Of a stretch of DNA of 64,000 nt, positions 44,908-56,529 are shown in pieces. The stretch's first letter is position 1. The number at the start of each line of letters is the position of its first letter. This stretch comes from Agaricus subrufescens (lineage: Eukaryota > Basidiomycota > Agaricomycetes > Agaricales > Agaricaceae). A program made the position numbers and the translations under genes. Where the stretch lies: contig CM057067.1 of NCBI GenBank assembly GCA_029945375.1, positions 248,001 through 312,000 on the forward strand, written 5' to 3'. Under the pieces are notes generated by a model that was given only the letters and a program-made list of their open reading frames with translations, did not search any database and was not told the origin of the DNA.

Positions 44908-47900
44908 ATGGAGGTCATCGATCTCACCGCGCCCGACCTCCACGATGCGCGCGAGGCCATCGAGCCCGTCGTCTCCACCCTCATCGATGCTCTGGGCGGC
45001 GTGGAGCAGGGCAAGTACCGGATGGGAGAGCAGGCTGCTGCCTGTCTGAAAGACCTCAAGAAGCTCTGGAGACGCGACGATACAGACGACGACCGTACTG
45101 TCGCCCGCATTTTCTGGGAGAAACGGCTTCTGCAGAATGATCTCGTCCCCATCCTCCTTGCCACAGCCGGCGAAGGGCATGGAGAGGACAAGCGCGCCAT
45201 TTCATGTGTGGATCTCATGACTGCCATGACTTGGCCTATCGACATGGCCGAGGAACTCAAGGAACTCGATGACGAGCAGGACAAGAACGCCGATTTCACT
45301 CACCTTCTCGAAAGTCATCTGTATTACAAAGCCTCACTCGTCCGGCCCGACATCATGAAAGCCCTATTCAATATCATCATACCCCCGCTGTCCAAGTCCA
45401 TGCGAGAGCGAACGGAAAAAGACTGTCAGATCGTCACGGTCGTGCTATATCTCATACGCAATCTCGCGTTCGTCAAAGATCTCCGTCCAGGTGCCAATCT
45501 TAGTGCACACCAACTTGAATTTACGTCTCTCCAATCCAGGCTTGTCAAGGAACTCTCCGCTGCCAATTTTCTCGAGTTTCTGTTAACGATTTCGTCCAAC
45601 TCGGAGAAGGATCCGTGGTTGACTGGATGGAATACTGTTACACTCGAGATACTTTATTTGTTTTATCGGGGAGTCAGCCCTACCTCGTTATCAACGAAAC
45701 AAACCGATGTGCGTAGTCTGTCCACGAATACAACTCAACGCATCCTCATATATATACACCAAACACAGCAACCAAGAGAAAAATTAAAACACCTCCTCAA
45801 CACAGAGTCTCGTCTCCGCCGCGAAGCCTTCTCAAACCCCTCAACCCGCCATTCCCGATTCGGCACAACCATCGCCATCATTCGCAACCCCAAACGAAAG
45901 CCAAACGAAGGCGAATCTACTGTTCAACAAGCCTCAGTGCTTCATCGACAACAAGCTCTGAATCAAGAAGCCGGTGATATCATGGACATCAAAAAACGCA
46001 AAAACGTGCGCAAGGGGAATACAGTGGATGAACTTTCACGAGAAGACAACCTCTCCGTGGATGCCCGCGTGAAATTACAAGAATTCGCCAATGAATTTCT
46101 TAGAGCTTGTTTCAATTGCGAGTAAAACCTCCTCTTTATGAGAGATGTATACTGAATGATATTCTTATTAGCATTCGTCTCGACTCTATTGAAAGATATA
46201 AGATTGGAAAGAGCGAGAATTACGGAGAAGGACAAGTTACGTCTATTATTCGTCACCAAATTCTTCCTCGACTACTTTCTCGCGTTGCGTCATCGGTCAC
46301 AAACGGATAAAGAAGTATCTAACGAGGAGGTAGAGGAGGAAAAGTGGCCATTCGGGTTAATCGCCGAGGTTATGGAACGAGATTGGATAGTCTGGGTTCT
46401 CAAGCGTATGCGCGAAGCCGTCGACGAGGCTGTAAGATTTTTTTTCCTATCTTATCTCAATCACTCAAAATCAATTTTTATCCAGCCTAAACTGTGGAAC
46501 GAGCTTCAAGCAGGCATCGAATGTTTAACCCAACTCTTACTTCTCATTGATACCATGTCAAAAACAACTATCGCCGATCCTACTTTGGCTGAATCCGCGG
46601 ACCTGTTACAACAGCAGATTGTGTATAATGGTGATATTTTGGATATTGCGGTGGATAGTTTGCGGGGGTATAGACAGGGATCGCAATCGTTGGCTTATTT
46701 GAATGCGAGTGTTCATTTGGGGTATACTTTGATGCGTGTTTTGGAGAGGTGGTTGAAGGGGAAGGGTGATGGAGTTTATGTGCGTCGGAAAACTGTTAGG
46801 CGACAGAGGAAATCTAGGGGTATCGCCATATTCTTTGTCACGGAAAAACGGAAAGTGTTGACTTGTTGTATCAGGTGTTACAGAGGAAGAAGGTATCCCC
46901 GATGCCGAAGATGAAGAAGAAGTAATAGAGAAACACGAAGATATCATTCGAGAAACTCTTTTTACCTTTGATACGTTTGAAATGGTAGGTGGTGACACTA
47001 ACTTGGGGGAAGGGGGTGGTGGATTTGACGCTGAAAGAACGCTTTTAGAAATTCGCTAATGCGGATATAAACCAGACGCTTCTGATATATCTAAGTCGAT
47101 ACAGGGAATTCGAATCTCCTGATCAAATGCGGAGGGTTGTGAGCTTGTTGCATAGACAGGCTGTCAAAGCCAAAGCGGAAGGCTTGTTTTTCAATGTTGG
47201 TGGTCTTGGTGTTTTTTTTTTGCCGCTTCATCTCCGCTGAATGTTTTTTTTTGTGGTGTTGGTAGGTATCGACGCTGGACCTTTTCAAGACGATTGTGGC
47301 TGAGAAGAATGGGTTGCCGAGGGATCAGCCGTATAAAGATCTTATGAGCCTTATCAATTTTGTTTTGAGGAAATTTTTCAAGTCGCTTGCTGAAGATAGT
47401 TTTCTTGCAATTGAGGTACGGACTCTCTCATATATATATATAACAAAGACCCCACTTTGAACCCTGGTTTCTAGGCCTTTTTTCCTAAAACTCGTGGGCA
47501 TTGGAAACAATACTCCAGTTGGGAGCCAGAAGAGATGCGTACAAAGAAGGGTGGAGGGGGCGTGGGGGATGGATCTCGATTTGCGCCGGATGTGTATGTC
47601 AAGAAGGGGTACTCTTGGAGTGATCAACTTGGCATTGTTATTGCGGCCCTTGTGGATGCCGGTCAGGCCGGATTGGTGAATTGGACTAGGGATGTGAGTT
47701 TTTTATTCGCGTCGTCTTGTCATTTAAACTTTTTATTCAGGGTGTGTGCGTTTTTTTTTTTTTGGGGGACAACGTTTTGTGTGTGTGTGTGGTGTTATGA
47801 AATTGATAGATATTGGCAAGTGTGGGAGAACAGCGGAGAAGTATGATCAGTGGGACTAGTGGTGTTGATGAGGGAGAAGAGGATGACGATGGTGATGATG

Positions 47901-48738
47901 AAAGTTTACGCAAGGATCGACCATCAACGGAAACGATGATGAAGGATTATGGTGTGTAAAAACTGTCATTTCTGTTGTTGTTGTGTCTCAAAGTGTATGT
48001 TTTTTTTTAGAGATTCCGTATGTTAGTGATGAATATGCGAATGCGGCGACGAGAAACCCGGAATTGAAACTGTTGTTCCGGTTATGCAAGTTTGATATCA
48101 TTGATCAAGGTTTGTTAGTTTGTTATTCTTATTTACAAGGCTGACTGTGTCTTTTAGATGAAGATGAGGTGCAGTGGTATGTGCCTGCAAAGATGCTTCC
48201 GGCAGACTTGAAGGCGACGTTGGGCGTGATTGAGCAATTTCTGGAGACGCCGATTGATTTGGAAGGAAAGAAGGCGTCGTCGTTATTAAAGAAGCGGAGA
48301 AGACGACGAGTTCGTGAATCTGATGAAGGTGATGATGATGATGGTGATGATGAAGTGCGAATGAAAAGAATAGAGAAAAAGAAGAGGGAGAAGGAGGAGT
48401 ACAAGTCGGCGCAGTTCATTGAAGACAGTGATGAGGAATATGGGGATATGGAGGCGTTTTTGGAGAGGGAGAAGGGGCTGCGGGAAAGGGCCGAGTTGGC
48501 TGGCGCTGCGGCGGAGTCTGTGCAGGGGGTGAGGCCGGTGGGGATGCGGGCGCATGGGAGGAAGATGCGGAAGAAGAAGCGAGAGGCGACGTCGCGGTCG
48601 TCGGATGAGAGTGGCGAGGGTGCGGGCCAGGCTGGTGGACCTCGGCGACCCGCGTCATCGGGGGTACCTCGGCCCACGGAGGGCTTGGCCTGGGCGCGTG
48701 GTGATGCGGAGGGGGGAGGGGAGGAGGAGGAGGAGTAA
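44908..48738 (+). CDS. TOF1: TIMELESS-family replication fork protection protein TOF1
   Basis: Long multi-exon plus gene from ATG 44908 to TAA 48738, over 1000 aa. The N-terminal Timeless domain is clear: ACLKDLKKLWRRDD, RIFWEKRLLQNDLVPILLAT, CVDLMTAMTWPIDM, CQIVTVVLYLIRNLAFVKD, and FTSLQSRLVKELSAANFLEF. After an intron at about 45709-45766 come STRHSRFGTTIAI and later helical segments (LLFVTKFFLDYFLALRHR, AYLNASVHLGYTLMRVLERW, LDLFKTIVAEKNGLP). The C terminus is acidic and Arg/Lys-rich with QFIEDSDEEYGDMEAFLERE, typical of Tof1/Swi1. With Csm3 and Mrc1 it stabilises stalled replication forks and forms the fork barrier. Introns in the 3' half lie around 46130-46170, 46435-46485, 46800-46875, 46985-47055 and beyond. 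Identification is firm. Confidence 0.95.
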
Positions 48739-49088
48739 ATTAGGTTTAGATATTGAAACACGATACGGTGAGAAAGGCAAAATTAAAGGGCGATAGCGAG
48801 GAGGCGCGACCCTAGAGTGTTCCGGGGAGGGCGACTGGCGCGGAGACAATAGAAAGGCCGTGCCGGAGAGCCCGAGGGAGAGACTCGGGTATGAGCCGTG
48901 GGAGACGCCACATCGCGGAGCTGGAAAGGAGGGAATCTGCGAGATGAGATGGGAATGATCGCCGATCAGGAAGGCAGCCAGGCACGGCGACCGGGGAGAG
49001 GTGTCGCGCTCGATCGAGGCAAGCGGTGGCTTGTTTGTTTGCCCGCCCGCCCTTATAAGCTGGGCCCCTCCTGCCCACCCCTTACGTC
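48739..49088. other. Intergenic region TOF1/bZIP
   Basis: About 350 bp, GC-rich, with repeated CGGAG/GAGGG words. It presumably holds the TOF1 3' UTR and the bZIP promoter. No uORF or RNA gene could be supported. Confidence 0.5.
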
Positions 49089-50184
49089 ATGTCCTCTTCT
49101 GTCCCCGGCCATACGGCACATTCTGTCGAGCGCCCTGAGCGCAGCCGTAACGCAAAGGCCCAAGCCCGCCATCGCGCAAAGCGCAAGGCGTACATCGAGC
49201 AGGTCGGTTGCTGGCTCTTCGTAGCTGACTTGTGTACTCACCCCCACCCCCCCAGCTCGAACAGACCGTCACAAAACTCCAGACCGCCCTCGGCTACTCC
49301 CCCGAGCAGGTCTCCGCCCTCCCGCCCCCCCTCGTCAAAATCAGGGAGCTCGAGCAGGAGGTCGCCCGCCTCCAGAAGGAAAACGACGACCTCCGCAGCC
49401 TCGTCCACCCCGACAGCGGCAGGTCCCTCCCCGCCGACTTTGCCCGCCGCACCTCCTACACCCCCTACCAGGACGCCCGTCTCTGCGACCGCAGCGACTA
49501 CAAGCGGCGGAAACACGTCGACGGCGTCTACCTAGTGAGCCACCCGTCTCCCGAGCCTCGCGGCCTCGGCCCCCCCCCTCTCCCCAGCTAACCCGGCGCC
49601 TCCCCCCAGACAAACGATGCCCCCCTCACCGACTCGCTCCGTCCCCCCCCTCTGACCATCCCCCAGCCGCTGGCCCACCACTACGGAAACCTCCCGTCCA
49701 GTGTAACCAATCATAACGGTACAGCCCCCTCTTCCCTCTTCACTCTCAATGGACCAACGCTTCCCGAAACCCCCTCAGGCTCGAGCAGCACCTCCAGTCC
49801 TCCCTTTTCGGCAAGTCGTCCCCGTTCTTCTTCACCGTGACTCTGAATCCTAGTGACGTCCCTTTGCTCCAACAGCCCGCGTCCATGCAGCAGCCCCCCA
49901 GCCAGCATTTGTCCGGCCACCGCCCGTCCTCCATAGCCAACCACTCCCTCTCCAACTTTTCGCAGTCACACAGCTATGACTCTATCAAGATGGAAGACGA
50001 GAACTATCCCGTATGCATTTCATCTTCCTCTCTGTTCACCCGCGCATATTCATATCACCGTTAATAGTCCTCCCACCAGCCCCACCACAACCAATATTCC
50101 GTCCCCCCTTATACCCACACCTCCACCTCCGCCAACCTGGATACTTGGCCCTCCTACTCCTCGGAACGCGCGTTACATAGATGA
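49089..50184 (+). CDS. bZIP transcription factor with interrupted leucine zipper
   Basis: Multi-exon plus gene. Exon 1 is 49089-49202, exon 2 49256-49534, exon 3 starts at 49610, and the last exon ends at TGA 50184 (ERALHR). Exon 1 holds the basic region RSRNAKAQARHRAKRKAYIE, with the invariant Asn and Arg at the N-x7-R spacing. Exon 2 begins the zipper (LEQTVTKLQTAL), is interrupted by a Pro-containing segment (GYSPEQVSALPPPLVK) and resumes with IRELEQEVARLQKENDDLRS. The remainder is Pro/Ser/His/Gln-rich and disordered with a KMEDENYP motif, a likely activation region. The target genes are unknown. The splice acceptor between 49780 and 49795 is ambiguous (several AGs in a row), so a few residues there are uncertain. 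Confidence 0.85.
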
Positions 50185-53100
50185 ATATTGCTTTCTATCT
50201 CGCATGAACACTGCTTTCGACTATTAAGGTTTCCTCAATCCTGTAGCATTTTTTTTTTTCCTGTCCACTCTTTAGGCTGCATCATCGCTTTCGCTTTGCT
50301 TTCTATTCAATCTATTGGTCTTGGGCTCAAGTGGTTTTCATTCTCCTCAGAGGAGGTTAATCATAGTATTGTTTCCTTTCAACCCGTTTAATACTGTATC
50401 ATATTCATTATTTTTTTTTTTACACCACAACCGAAAAAAAAAAAAAGAGAGGGAACCCGAGGCTAGAATCGAGTGTGAAGGACAGAATAAGTGCACGTGG
50501 AGGGACTCTGCTCCAATTCGGGTAGAAGATCTAGCGCCCCGAGATCTGGGTTATAACGGCATGCGAAGGATTACCTCGACATCTTGTGTCATCGATCGAC
50601 TAGTTTGCGTAAACGGACTCGCACAGCCTACATATTCGTTCATACTTACGTACATAGGTGTGGGGGGGAGAGAGAAACTGCGAACAGGTTTCTTGTTTTT
50701 TGAGGAAGGGGTAAAAAAAAAAAAAGGGTGTTTTCGTTTTTGCCTGGGGTGTGTGTTTTCTTGGAGATAAGCATGGATGTTATTTATATATATATAAATG
50801 TACTAGCTCTTCTCCCCAAAGTAAGATGATACTCGTGATCGAGTAGGGGCAACTCGCTTAAAGGGTTATTTGGAAAATTCTCTCTACCCCCCCCAAGCCG
50901 CTAACGGCTAATTATTGTTTTTTGCGAGGTTTCATTACTGTTGGGTAATAATGAAGGAGCGCATTTAAACTTTTTTAATTTTGATGTGTAGGAGTGGTAA
51001 TGGACTACCTCGGAACTTATGTGTGTGAAAAGGTTGCGGTTTTTTGCGTATTGTGGATATGCGTTTCTATCGAAGAAAAAAATTTTTTTTTGGTGGTCGT
51101 TGTTGTTGTCCGGGGTCTTTTTTTTTTTTGGCGCGGTTTTATTTTTATTTTTATTTTTTGATTCGCGGGTTACCTCGGAGAACAAAATCTTTCACTTTTT
51201 TGTGTAGTTGTTGTCGCCTTCAAAGCGCGTGATGGCGGAAAAGTCCCTCTCCGTGATTCCATGTGATGCGCGAAGGGAGCAGAAGATTGGTGTTGATGCG
51301 GAGGAAGGCTAGAACCAAGGAAGGAGGGGAGGAGAGGCCGGGCGGGGAGGGGGAAGAGTAAATTAGCAGCATACTCATACATTTGTATTTCTTTTGCGTC
51401 ATACCATGTGCCAAGTTGAGGGGAAACTTCTTTGACTATCATAAAAGGCTGTATATTTGGGTAGCGGTGAGGGTTCTAGAGGGTTTTGTTTTTGAATGTG
51501 TGTTGGGCGCTTGTAAGGTGACATCAGATCCGTCGTTTTTGTTTTTGAACGTCATTGGGGTTTTTTGAAATGGGGGTGTTTGATGTTTCCTTATGTATAG
51601 ACTAGTGTGAAGGATATGGGTTTTGGGCTAGGACTTGACTTGGAGAAGGAAAAGGCAACTGCCTCATCAAATTTGCATATCACACCTCCCTCCCCCAAAA
51701 ATCTTTGGGTCCATTCAAATCAAAAAAAGGGGGAGGCACCCTCTTCTTCCTCTCTATTACACGAAACCCCACCGTGAAAGTTCTGGCCTACATTCCCTCC
51801 ACCCCCTTCCGAGTGTTCCTGTTCTGTTCAGCCAAAAAGTCCCATCAAAGTCCGGAAGTTGCCGAAAGGGTGATACGAAACGAGGGAATGGTGACTACGT
51901 GGAACAGAGAAGCTAAAGAAGAAAACCTTTTTTTTTGTCAGAGTTCTCCGTTGATGCTTTTTTGACAGGTTTTGATCAATAGGGGTGGAATTCTTTTGGG
52001 CCAGGGTTTTTCTGTTTTTCTTAATCATGCACGAGCGTTTCTTGTTGGGCGTCAGATTCTTTTTTTGCTTGTTGCGTTGTTAGTGTTTATATGAGCGTTC
52101 AAGCCGTTGATTTTCGAGTGCCAAGAGACTAGAGAGGTAGACGAATAATATACGGTGGGGAGGACACAAAGAAACGAAAACCAAAGAAACGTTATTTTGG
52201 GTCGTACCTTCTTCCTCAGTAAAATGCCTCATGCCCCAGTCAGTCAAAAAGGAAAACCCGGAAGAAAAGAAAAAGGCAGGCAGCAAGGCCCGTCCCTTAG
52301 TTTCCCCAAAAATAATCACGCTACAACGACACACACACACACATTCAATTCAAAAAAACCTAAGAATTCCCTCCCACATAAAGGTTAAATGATCGGTAAC
52401 AGCAGCCAGTACATATAGTTTATAAAATTGATATGTACACTTGACGAGACACACGCCAGTCACAAGTCACAAGGTTGACAGCCCTCTCTCAAGGGGTGTA
52501 TAGAAATGGAAGGATAGGGCCGATGTGAGGGAGACGGAGAGGCCCAGTGATGGTTGACAGGAGGGAGGGGGCACTACTGTGGATAGCCCTGGGCGGGCTC
52601 CGCTTAAATGAGGGATCTCGGTACCGGAACTGAGTGCGAATCTCGTGGTTGTGTTCTTTTTTTATGGTATATATGTATTGTAGCGGTCTCCAGTCGCTCT
52701 CGTGTTGTCGTTTCTGTCGTTATCCGGTTATTCGGTTATAGATTTTTTTTGCGATATGGGTTTTGGGTCCTAATACTATTTTGATCCGAAAGTTCCGGTT
52801 TATTGCCTTTTTCTGGAACACGGTTTAGAAGAGAGTTTACAGTGCACGGCGGGAGGTCTCTAGCACTTTTCATTTGTCCTTTCAGTGCATAAGTGGTGAG
52901 GAAGGAGGGGAGGGGAGGGGGACGGACCTTGTTTCCTAGAATTCTCGAAACTCGTTACTGGTAGACGCTGCGGTATGTTGGGCCGAAACGAGAAATTAAT
53001 AAAACGAAAAGGAAGAGAAAAACAAAGACAAGGTCTCATGACCTCCGAAATGAACGTGCTTTCGTGTTTCATCGCCCGCGAACAATGTCTGCTTGGCGGC

Positions 53101-53947
53101 AGGCTTGGTTGCCAAGATCCATCAAGAATGGGTTTTGTAAACACTACAAATTCAGGGACATACAAAAGAATATATAAAGTTAATAAGGCAACATGATTAT
53201 ATTGCGCCCAAGCAAAGAAGAAACAGCGGCGTGCCCAGAATGAGTGACATCTGGCACAGGATTGTAGAACCCGATTGTCAGGCCAGAGACAGTCCATTGG
53301 ATGCGTATCACGCACCTGAACACCAAAGGAAACAAAAAAAAAGTAACGTTCTGGAATTCTTTTCCTTCGCCCTCATCCACTCTCCTCCTCCGCCTTCCCT
53401 CCCTCACGTCTCAGTACATACCACTAAAAAGGAAAAAAAAATGATGGGAGCAATAAAAAGGATGCGAGATACGGTCTTATTCATTCTTGATCCACGGTTT
53501 GACACTATACTATTAGTGCCGAGTGTGGCGCGACGTTTTACTCAGGGTTTTTAATTTTTCACCCGCTGCGCTTCAATTTTGATAGTTGATTGGCTGAGAA
53601 TAGCTCATTTGAATGTACTTATATGTATTATCTCTGGTTGGGCGACTGTGAGATCGAGAAGGAGTTTCAGGCCCTACCGTCCCTTCACCCCTTCCTTCAG
53701 GGTGGAGAAAAGGTTTACAAGGGGGTCCCGGAGAATAGGGTCTGATACACGAAGCTTGTAGGTTAGTCGGAGTTTCCCTTTTTTTTTTGATACATAGTTA
53801 AATAAATTGATTTGTTAATTGATAAGATAAGCAATGCGATCAATAATTATCAAATCGTTTACCTCAGTCTACGAAGAACTGTTTCCACCCCGCAACTACG
53901 CTAGAACACACCAAAATCTTGACGACGCTCACTACTCGATCATAATA
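50185..53947. other. Gene-free interval of about 3.8 kb
   Basis: The longest gene-free stretch of the window. It is rich in homopolymers (T or A runs up to 13), CT/GA tracts and G-rich patches. ORFs of 60-151 codons occur in all frames but none has a domain, and many are low-complexity. CA and TA microsatellites are present (for example 50780-50795, 52327-52345). It could be long 3' UTR of the bZIP gene, promoter DNA of PHO13 or non-coding RNA genes; sequence alone does not decide. Confidence 0.5.
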
Positions 53948-55255
53948 ATGAGTGTTCACCTTTCTTCAGCTGCGGATTACGAAGCTTTGCTTGATGATCA
54001 TGATACTTGGTTGTTTGATTGTGATGGGGTGTTGTGGCATGGAGATCAGGTGGTCGACGGTGTGGTTCAAGTTCTCCACATTCTACGAAAACGGGGTAAG
54101 TTCATGTTGATTTGTACACTCCTTCTTTGTTGTTCTCTCTCTTCTGCCACTGTACCCCCATTTTTCTAATTTATGCTTTCTCCACTCCCACGTTCGTCTG
54201 CTGTGTTTGTTTAGGAAAGAAGGTCGTGTTCGTTACCAATAACGCTACAAAGTCTAGAAAAGATTATAAGAAAAAGTTTGATCAATTAGGTCTAGAAGTC
54301 CTCACGGTATGTATGATGTCAAAAGAAGGAAAAACGGCAGTTCCGCTGACGACATCTTGTGTAATGTGTCAATTACAATGATTAAAGGATGAGATTTATG
54401 GATCTGCTTATGCGGCCGCTGTGTATATCTCATCCGTCATCAAACTGCCAAAAAATAAGAAGGTTTACGTCATAGGTCAAAGTGGCCTCGAAGAAGAACT
54501 GCGCGATGAAGGTGTATCCATCTTGGGAGGAACGGTACTTGACTTTCTCCATCTTGAAAGATTAATTTCATTTCAGATGCTGATGACCATTTGCGTTGGT
54601 TCTTTCGAATTGTAGGACCCTGCGGATAACACATTGGAATCTTTCCAACTTGAAAACTTTACATTAGACCCTGATGTTGGAGCGGTTGTATGCGGTCTGG
54701 ACACGCAAATCAATTATACGAAACTATCCAAGGCATATCAGTACCTCACTCGTAATCCTGGTTGTCTGTTCGTCGCCACAAATGAGGATAGCACTTACCC
54801 AGCCGCAAATGGTACATTGCCTGGCGCTGGTGCCGTCTGGGCTCCCCTGCGTTTTGCTCTCAATCGCGATCCTGTAGTTACTGGTAAACCAATGAAGACA
54901 ATGTTAGATTGCGTAAAAGCAAAGTGTGTTTTTCATATATCTCGTGTATCTGGCGTGGTTGGGCACTCATCGTGTATTTTACAGGGTAAACTTCGACCCG
55001 AGTAGGACAATTATGGTGGGAGATAGGTTGAACACTGATATCCTCTTTGGCCAAAATGGTGGTCTCGCGACACTTCTCGTTCTTACAGGTAAGGACTAGG
55101 CAACATGTTGCCATCTATATCGGACTCACTCAAACTATACGCATTTAGGTGTCACGAGCCAATCGGATATCACAGGACCGAACGCCTCAACTATCATTCC
55201 CAAATTCGTGACACCCTCGTTGGGAGACTTGCGCTCCGTGGAGAAATCATCTTAA
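53948..55255 (+). CDS. PHO13: PHO13-type HAD phosphatase (4-nitrophenylphosphatase / phosphoglycolate phosphatase)
   Basis: Plus gene of several exons from ATG 53948 ([20 protein letters not shown]) to TAA 55255. HAD motif I is [12 protein letters not shown], with the nucleophile and acid Asp residues. Motif II is [17 protein letters not shown]. The C2 cap region contains [33 protein letters not shown] and [13 protein letters not shown]. Motifs III/IV appear as [12 protein letters not shown] and [20 protein letters not shown]. The order and spacing match yeast Pho13 and mammalian PGP, metabolite-repair enzymes that dephosphorylate toxic side products such as 2-phosphoglycolate and 4-phosphoerythronate. 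An upstream in-frame extension to 53834 is probably 5' UTR. Identification is firm. Confidence 0.95.
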
Positions 55256-55403
55256 TACATCTCAGATGGGAAAGACAAAGGCTATCGGACATTGTGCGGG
55301 GAGGGGAAGGAGAGGTCATTCAATAACCCAATGTATTGGAGTAAATCTTCGTTCATATAGATCGATTGGAAGGTAGGGATACCATTTCTAATTAAATACG
55401 AAG

Positions 55404-56529
55404 CTATTTTTTCAATGAAGGATTACTGGATGTTTCGGAATTGAATGGTCTCATCGTATTGAGAGCAAGGGAAACGATTGAAGCTATGATGTAACCGCTT
55501 ATAGCACTGTATGTCGGTGTCAATGGCCAGGCCTGGGTGGTGCCTTGAAGTAAGCGGGAATAAAGATCGATACGTGGTTAGGGACAACTCACCTGCCACG
55601 GGCGATCCCAGTCGAGAGCGATCGGAATTGTTCCAAGCCATGCACCGGTGATTGCACCAACGGCTGGGTACACGACGGCGCGTTCCACAGGGGAATGTAT
55701 CCTGATGAGCGGGTTTTGATTGGTACTGAACCAAAACCATGGGTAGTTATCAAAACGTACTTGAATTCTGCGAAAAGGCTAATCCATTTCAGTCTCTGCA
55801 CGAGAGAATCGGTGCTCGAACCGAAAGTCGGTGGACCGTAGACAAAGGCAGGGGTGTAGACAGCGAGCGCTGATAGTAGGAATGCAAAGGCGTAGGTACG
55901 ACCTGCGTGCCTATTCAATTGTATGTGACTTGAGCGTCTAGACCAGAATGCTGAGAATTCTGACGAACCATAGGAGAGGGGAGCCGAATAGAACGAGTAA
56001 TATGTGAAAGACTATGGAAGCAGCCAAAGTCGTGAGCCATGCCTTTCCGAAAGCCTACGATTGTGATATGAAAATAATTCAAGGAGTAGAACGCATGTGT
56101 CAAACGTACTTTGACCTTCTGTCGGTCAATTATGGCTTTTTCGAGACGTCTTTCAGTTTCAGGGCCGTAGAGGACAGTCTGAGCCCACCAATCGCGAACA
56201 TAACCAGCCCACCATGATTGTAGGACAGCTGTACCGAAGCAAATATAGACAAGCGTTGACAGAGGACTCTTGGTCAGGGCATCTAAGAATGGGTGCTGAG
56301 GGTGATCGAGCGATGACAGTTGCGCCGGGTCTATCTCTATACGAGTTATATCCTGTAGGAAAGTCGTTCTGGGTAGGAAGAGTGCATTGAATGCGAGGAG
56401 TGTGGTGTGGACTCCGACAGTAGGAATGTAGGATATGCCCGGCAACAGGTCCTTGACCGAGTACGAAGAGGACTTGTCGCCCGGTTTCGAGTCCTCAGGC
56501 GCTTTCTTCGTCTTGCTCGTCATAGCCAT
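55404..56529 (-). CDS. GPI11: GPI-anchor biosynthesis protein GPI11 (PIG-F)
   Basis: Minus gene with several exons, ATG 56529 to TAG 55404, converging on PHO13. It begins with a Lys/Ser-rich segment, then YIPTVGVHTTLLAFNALFLP (helix 1), STLVYICFGTAVLQSWWAGYV (split between hydrophobic and charged parts), a long helix-rich region with ETERRLEKAIIDR, ILLVLFGSPLLW, TYAFAFLLSALAVYTPAFVY and, near the end, GAITGAWLGTIPIALDWDRPWQ. The last motif is the signature of PIG-F/Gpi11, which assists ethanolamine-phosphate transfer to the GPI precursor in the ER membrane (with Gpi7 and Gpi13). About six membrane helices are expected. A second in-frame ATG two codons downstream is possible. Identification is firm from the C-terminal signature. 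Confidence 0.93.

Noticed and set aside
53834..53947. Upstream in-frame extension of PHO13
   Set aside because: The homologous protein begins at the ATG at 53948, so the extension is probably 5' UTR.
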